Assembly: GCA_024225035.1 (NCBI GenBank)
Contig: JAAEMX010000101.1
Location: forward strand, 1-37,114
Length of the DNA: 37,114 nucleotides
Direction of reading: 5' to 3'
Source: Lentisphaerota bacterium
GTDB taxonomy: Bacteria > Verrucomicrobiota > Lentisphaeria > Victivallales > Victivallaceae
In this document: piece by piece, positions 35,401 through 37,114 of the stretch
Position numbering within the stretch: position 1 is the stretch's first letter
How the letters are laid out: every line of letters starts with the position of its first letter
Translations under genes and position numbers: made by a program
Notes under the pieces: generated by a model
Databases searched by the model: none
What the model saw: only the letters and a program-made list of their open reading frames with translations
Told to the model about the DNA's origin: nothing

Positions 35401-36518
35401 ATTTAAAAGAAGTACCCGGTATAGAAGCGTCAACTGTTTTTGCAGACAGAATAATTGGCAAACCTTACCTTGAAATTGAAATAAATCGTAAGGCTATAGC
35501 CAGGTATGGCATTCAGGTTCAAGATGTTCAGGATGTAATTGAAGTAGCCATCGGCGGCAAAAAGTTAACAACTACAGTAGAAGGAAGAGAACGCTATCCG
35601 GTACGAGTGCGGTACTTCCGGGAACTTCGGGACAAAATCGAGTCAATTGGGAAAATTCTTGTTGCTGCACCTGATGTGCAACAAGTTCCATTGAGTCACC
35701 TGGCCAGGATTAAATATACCCGTGGCCCACAAGCTATTAAAAGCGAAGACACTTTCCTTGTTGGATACGTACTGTTTGACAAACAAAAAGATTACGCCGA
35801 AGTCGATGTTGTCGAAGCTGCCCAGAATTACCTGAAACAAAAAATAAAAAGTGGTGATCTCGTTTTACCTGCAGGCGTAAGCTATGCATTTGCCGGCAAC
35901 TATGAGAATCAGATCAGAGCCCAGAAAACCCTTTCGGTGGTACTGCCACTTGCCTTGTTTTTGATTTTCATGATTCTATACTTCCAGTTCAAATCTGTTC
36001 CAATTACCACTTTTGTTTTTTCAGCAATTGCGGTCGCCTGGTCGGGAGGATTTATAATGATCTGGCTATATGGACAAGACTGGTTCTTAAATTTCTCGAT
36101 TTTCGGCGAGTCAATGCGTGATCTTTTCCAAATACACGAAATCAATTTAAGTGTGGCTATCTGGGTCGGATTTCTGGCACTTTTTGGTATCGCCTCAGAT
36201 GACGGTGTAGTAATAACAACCTACCTTGAGCAACTGTTTGAAAAAGAAACCCCAGCCACCACCAATGAAATAAGAGAAGCCACGGTTAAAGCTGCTTCCA
36301 GAAGGATACGTCCATGCCTCATGACTTCAGCAACTACAATACTGGCATTGCTGCCAGTATTGACCGCCTCCGGCAGAGGCGCGGGAATAATGATACCAAT
36401 GGCGATCCCCTCATTTGGAGGCATGACAGTAGTCCTGGTTTCATCCATCGTAATACCTGTTTTATATTGTCTCCGAGCAGAGTATCGACAAAAATCAAAA
36501 CAAAAAGATAAACATTGA
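32490..36518 (+). CDS. cusA: CusA/CzcA-type RND heavy-metal efflux pump, long form
   Basis: A 1342-residue inner-membrane proton-driven pump, about 300 residues longer than enteric CusA. Family marks: VDAIPDIGENQQIVFTQWPG, RSPQDVEDQISYPLTVSMLG, FPGLGKEFMPSLDEGSFLYM, and an acidic relay in a membrane helix (FGIASDDGVVITTYL). There are twelve membrane helices in two groups. Extra segments lie at about 355-410 (after the first porter region) and in a hydrophobic insert at about 590-720, which explain the length. Probable substrates are Cu(I)/Ag(I), judged from the adaptor and the YHS neighbour; zinc or cobalt cannot be excluded. ATG 32490 shares ATGA with the cusB stop; ATG 32460 lies inside cusB. 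No outer-membrane CusC partner is seen in the window. Confidence 0.92.
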   Translation: MNDKLQPQSFLDKAVLFCLKNKLAVGLVTIFLVAWGVMVAPFDWNFKTFPRDPVPVDAIPDIGENQQIVFTQWPGRSPQDVEDQISYPLTVSMLGIPGVKTVRSFSMFGFSSVYIIFKDKVDFYWSRSRVLEKLNSLPQGELPDGVQPSLGPDATALGQVYWYTLEGYDEQGNPAGGWGLNELRTIQDWYVRYALMAADGISEVASVGGFVQEYQIDTSPNAMRAHKVSLGDIFNAVRKSNVDVGARSIEVNKVEYVIRGLGFIKSLNDLEDTVVKVVDNVPIYIKDVAKVVMGPALRRGALDKDGVEAVGGVAVVRYNDNPLAAIKNLKKKINEISPGLPAKVLIDYSKVSEEELEKYASQKGFKAFDQNGILSQSAWLKYFKSHPDEKRPSWAKVSKVTVVPFYDRTKLIYETLGTLNTALVEEIIVTIIVILIMLMHFRSSLVISMTLPMAVLICFIAMKVFGIDANIVALSGIAIAIGTIVDMGIIVSENIIKYLGKLKPGESTLHAVYNATSEVSSAILTAILTTVISFLPVFTMTGAEGKLFRPLAFTKTFTLAASVIVALALVPAMAHILFTFKINSRKMKTAVLIMLAAAAIPLGIFTFWWTGAIVFFFAMYHLFNSHIPEKLQGMAIKAMNILVAVLVTIILTHYWMPLGPGAGLLKNFIVVVIPIAALLLFFWGYRRVYTPILRWALNNKMLFLTLPVVIVILGGAIWLGFDRLMGWLPKSLKTNSVYAGMIHKFPGLGKEFMPSLDEGSFLYMPTTMPHASIGEAMDVLKKQDIAISAIPEIELAVGKIGRAETPLDPAPISMIETVINYKSEYLTDQTGNRHQYKFDDDQKDFFRDVSGKPVNAPDGKPYYVHGKFMRDKQGNLIPDEFGMPFRLWRPALSSDLNPGRKDWEGIERPDDIWNKILAAAEIPGTTSAPKLQPIAARIVMLQSGMRAPMGVKVKGPDLQTIETVGLEIEKYLKEVPGIEASTVFADRIIGKPYLEIEINRKAIARYGIQVQDVQDVIEVAIGGKKLTTTVEGRERYPVRVRYFRELRDKIESIGKILVAAPDVQQVPLSHLARIKYTRGPQAIKSEDTFLVGYVLFDKQKDYAEVDVVEAAQNYLKQKIKSGDLVLPAGVSYAFAGNYENQIRAQKTLSVVLPLALFLIFMILYFQFKSVPITTFVFSAIAVAWSGGFIMIWLYGQDWFLNFSIFGESMRDLFQIHEINLSVAIWVGFLALFGIASDDGVVITTYLEQLFEKETPATTNEIREATVKAASRRIRPCLMTSATTILALLPVLTASGRGAGIMIPMAIPSFGGMTVVLVSSIVIPVLYCLRAEYRQKSKQKDKH

Positions 36519-36584
36519 AAACTCTGCATAATCTAAAAGCCATTAAGAAAGAAACTACCCACTGTGCCATAAGTAATTATAAAT

Positions 36585-37114
36585 ATGGAAAAAAATATCG
36601 TTGTCTGGAGTATTTTTATCTTTGGAATGACGAGTTTAAATCTGCAGGTTTTTCAAAACGTTTATGCTCCAGATTTTTTTCAAAGCCTCAAAATAGCAGG
36701 CTGGATTCTTTGCTTTCCTGCACAACTGACTAAAGCAGTTCTGTTAACTGCTGAAATGCCTCATTATGTTATTATTTTATTCAGCTTGAGTTCTCAAGCA
36801 ATTACTTATAGATACTTGGGCATACTGGTTGCTAAAAAATTATTCCGAAAAAAATTGCGGAAGACTCGGTACCTGATGATATCAAAGAAAATATCCGTTG
36901 GCTAATAATTAAGCTGTTTATATACTGCGGAGTCTTGTTGCTTATATTTTACTGGCTTTATTTCGATGTGTACTTAGGGAAAAAGACTTATACTTTTATG
37001 TTTTTCAAAAAACTATTTTTTATGCTTAGTATTCCAAGATACTATCTTAATATAATGATTAACCTGCTAACAACATACACCTTGTTCTGGATAAAATTAA
37101 ACGTAGCTCTTAAA
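36585..37114 (+). pseudogene. Membrane-protein gene, frameshifted at A7 and cut by window edge
   Basis: From ATG 36585 the frame (MEKNIVVWSIFIFGMTSLNL) encodes about three hydrophobic segments and then meets a stop at 36903-36905. Before that stop, a second frame takes over in a protein-like way (PKKIAEDSVPDDIKENIRWL, then IIKLFIYCGVLLLIFYWLYF) and stays open to the window end. The switch is at seven A residues (36848-36854), and one extra A would join the frames. The joined product is a polytopic membrane protein of at least 176 residues, unrecognised. It may be co-transcribed with the metal-efflux genes, 66 bases upstream. Either a real frameshift, a sequencing error in a homopolymer, or a slippage-expressed gene. 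Confidence 0.6.

Noticed and set aside
1..37114. CRISPR array, tRNA or rRNA genes
   Set aside because: No regularly spaced direct repeats, tRNA cloverleaf with a GGTTCRA arm, or rRNA signature was seen on either strand.

Overview
This is an AT-rich stretch of a Gram-negative bacterial chromosome. Evidence for the cell type is the O-antigen/exopolysaccharide-type sugar locus, an L,D-transpeptidase, and an RND (CusBA) heavy-metal efflux pair. The long form of CusA, the glycoside-hydrolase and BNR gene content, and the hydroxyacid-dehydrogenase remnant would fit the PVC group (perhaps Lentisphaerota). That placement is an inference, not something the bases prove.

Layout. (1) 1-5300 is an accessory flank: the start of an IS3-type transposase at the window edge, two small membrane-anchored proteins (one a long charged coiled coil, one with a TPR-like helical repeat), a 38-residue peptide with a very good ribosome-binding site, a lone methyltransferase, and a 329-residue protein of unknown family. 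(2) 5368-16007 is a compact surface-polysaccharide operon on the + strand: a winged-helix/Rossmann regulator, a Wzx-type flippase, four methyltransferases (one with an in-frame stop), WecB, three glycosyltransferases, and the FdtA/FdtB pair that makes a dTDP-3-amino-3,6-dideoxyhexose. Several genes overlap by ATGA or a few bases. (3) 16314-29884 is the most unusual part. It mixes orphan genes bearing eukaryote-like modules with the 3' tails of decayed catabolic genes. The orphans are a FYVE-type zinc finger joined to a papain-like Cys/His/Asp domain, a C58/YopT-like Cys/His domain joined to ankyrin repeats, a second FYVE-type finger protein, and a deaminase-like protein. The tails come from a GH1 beta-glucosidase, a BNR-type protein and a D-2-hydroxyacid dehydrogenase. 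A secreted GH18 chitinase, a secreted beta-propeller-like protein and an L,D-transpeptidase lie among them. (4) 30116-36518 is a metal (probably Cu/Ag) resistance group: a secreted YHS protein, a CusB-type adaptor with two heavy-metal-binding knuckles and a DUF3347-like C-terminus, and a 1342-residue CusA. A frameshifted membrane-protein gene runs off the right end.

Main interpretation. The orphan genes in 16-30 kb look like a set of host-directed effector candidates: protease-like folds joined to modules that in eukaryotes bind membranes (FYVE) or proteins (ankyrin). Their neighbours are truncated metabolic genes that keep their stop codon and terminator, which suggests gene replacement or decay in a host-associated lineage. 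Two independent genes are broken at a run of exactly seven A residues, and both are restored by one extra A. This is either a systematic homopolymer error or transcriptional slippage. No secretion system is visible in the window, so the effector idea remains an inference.
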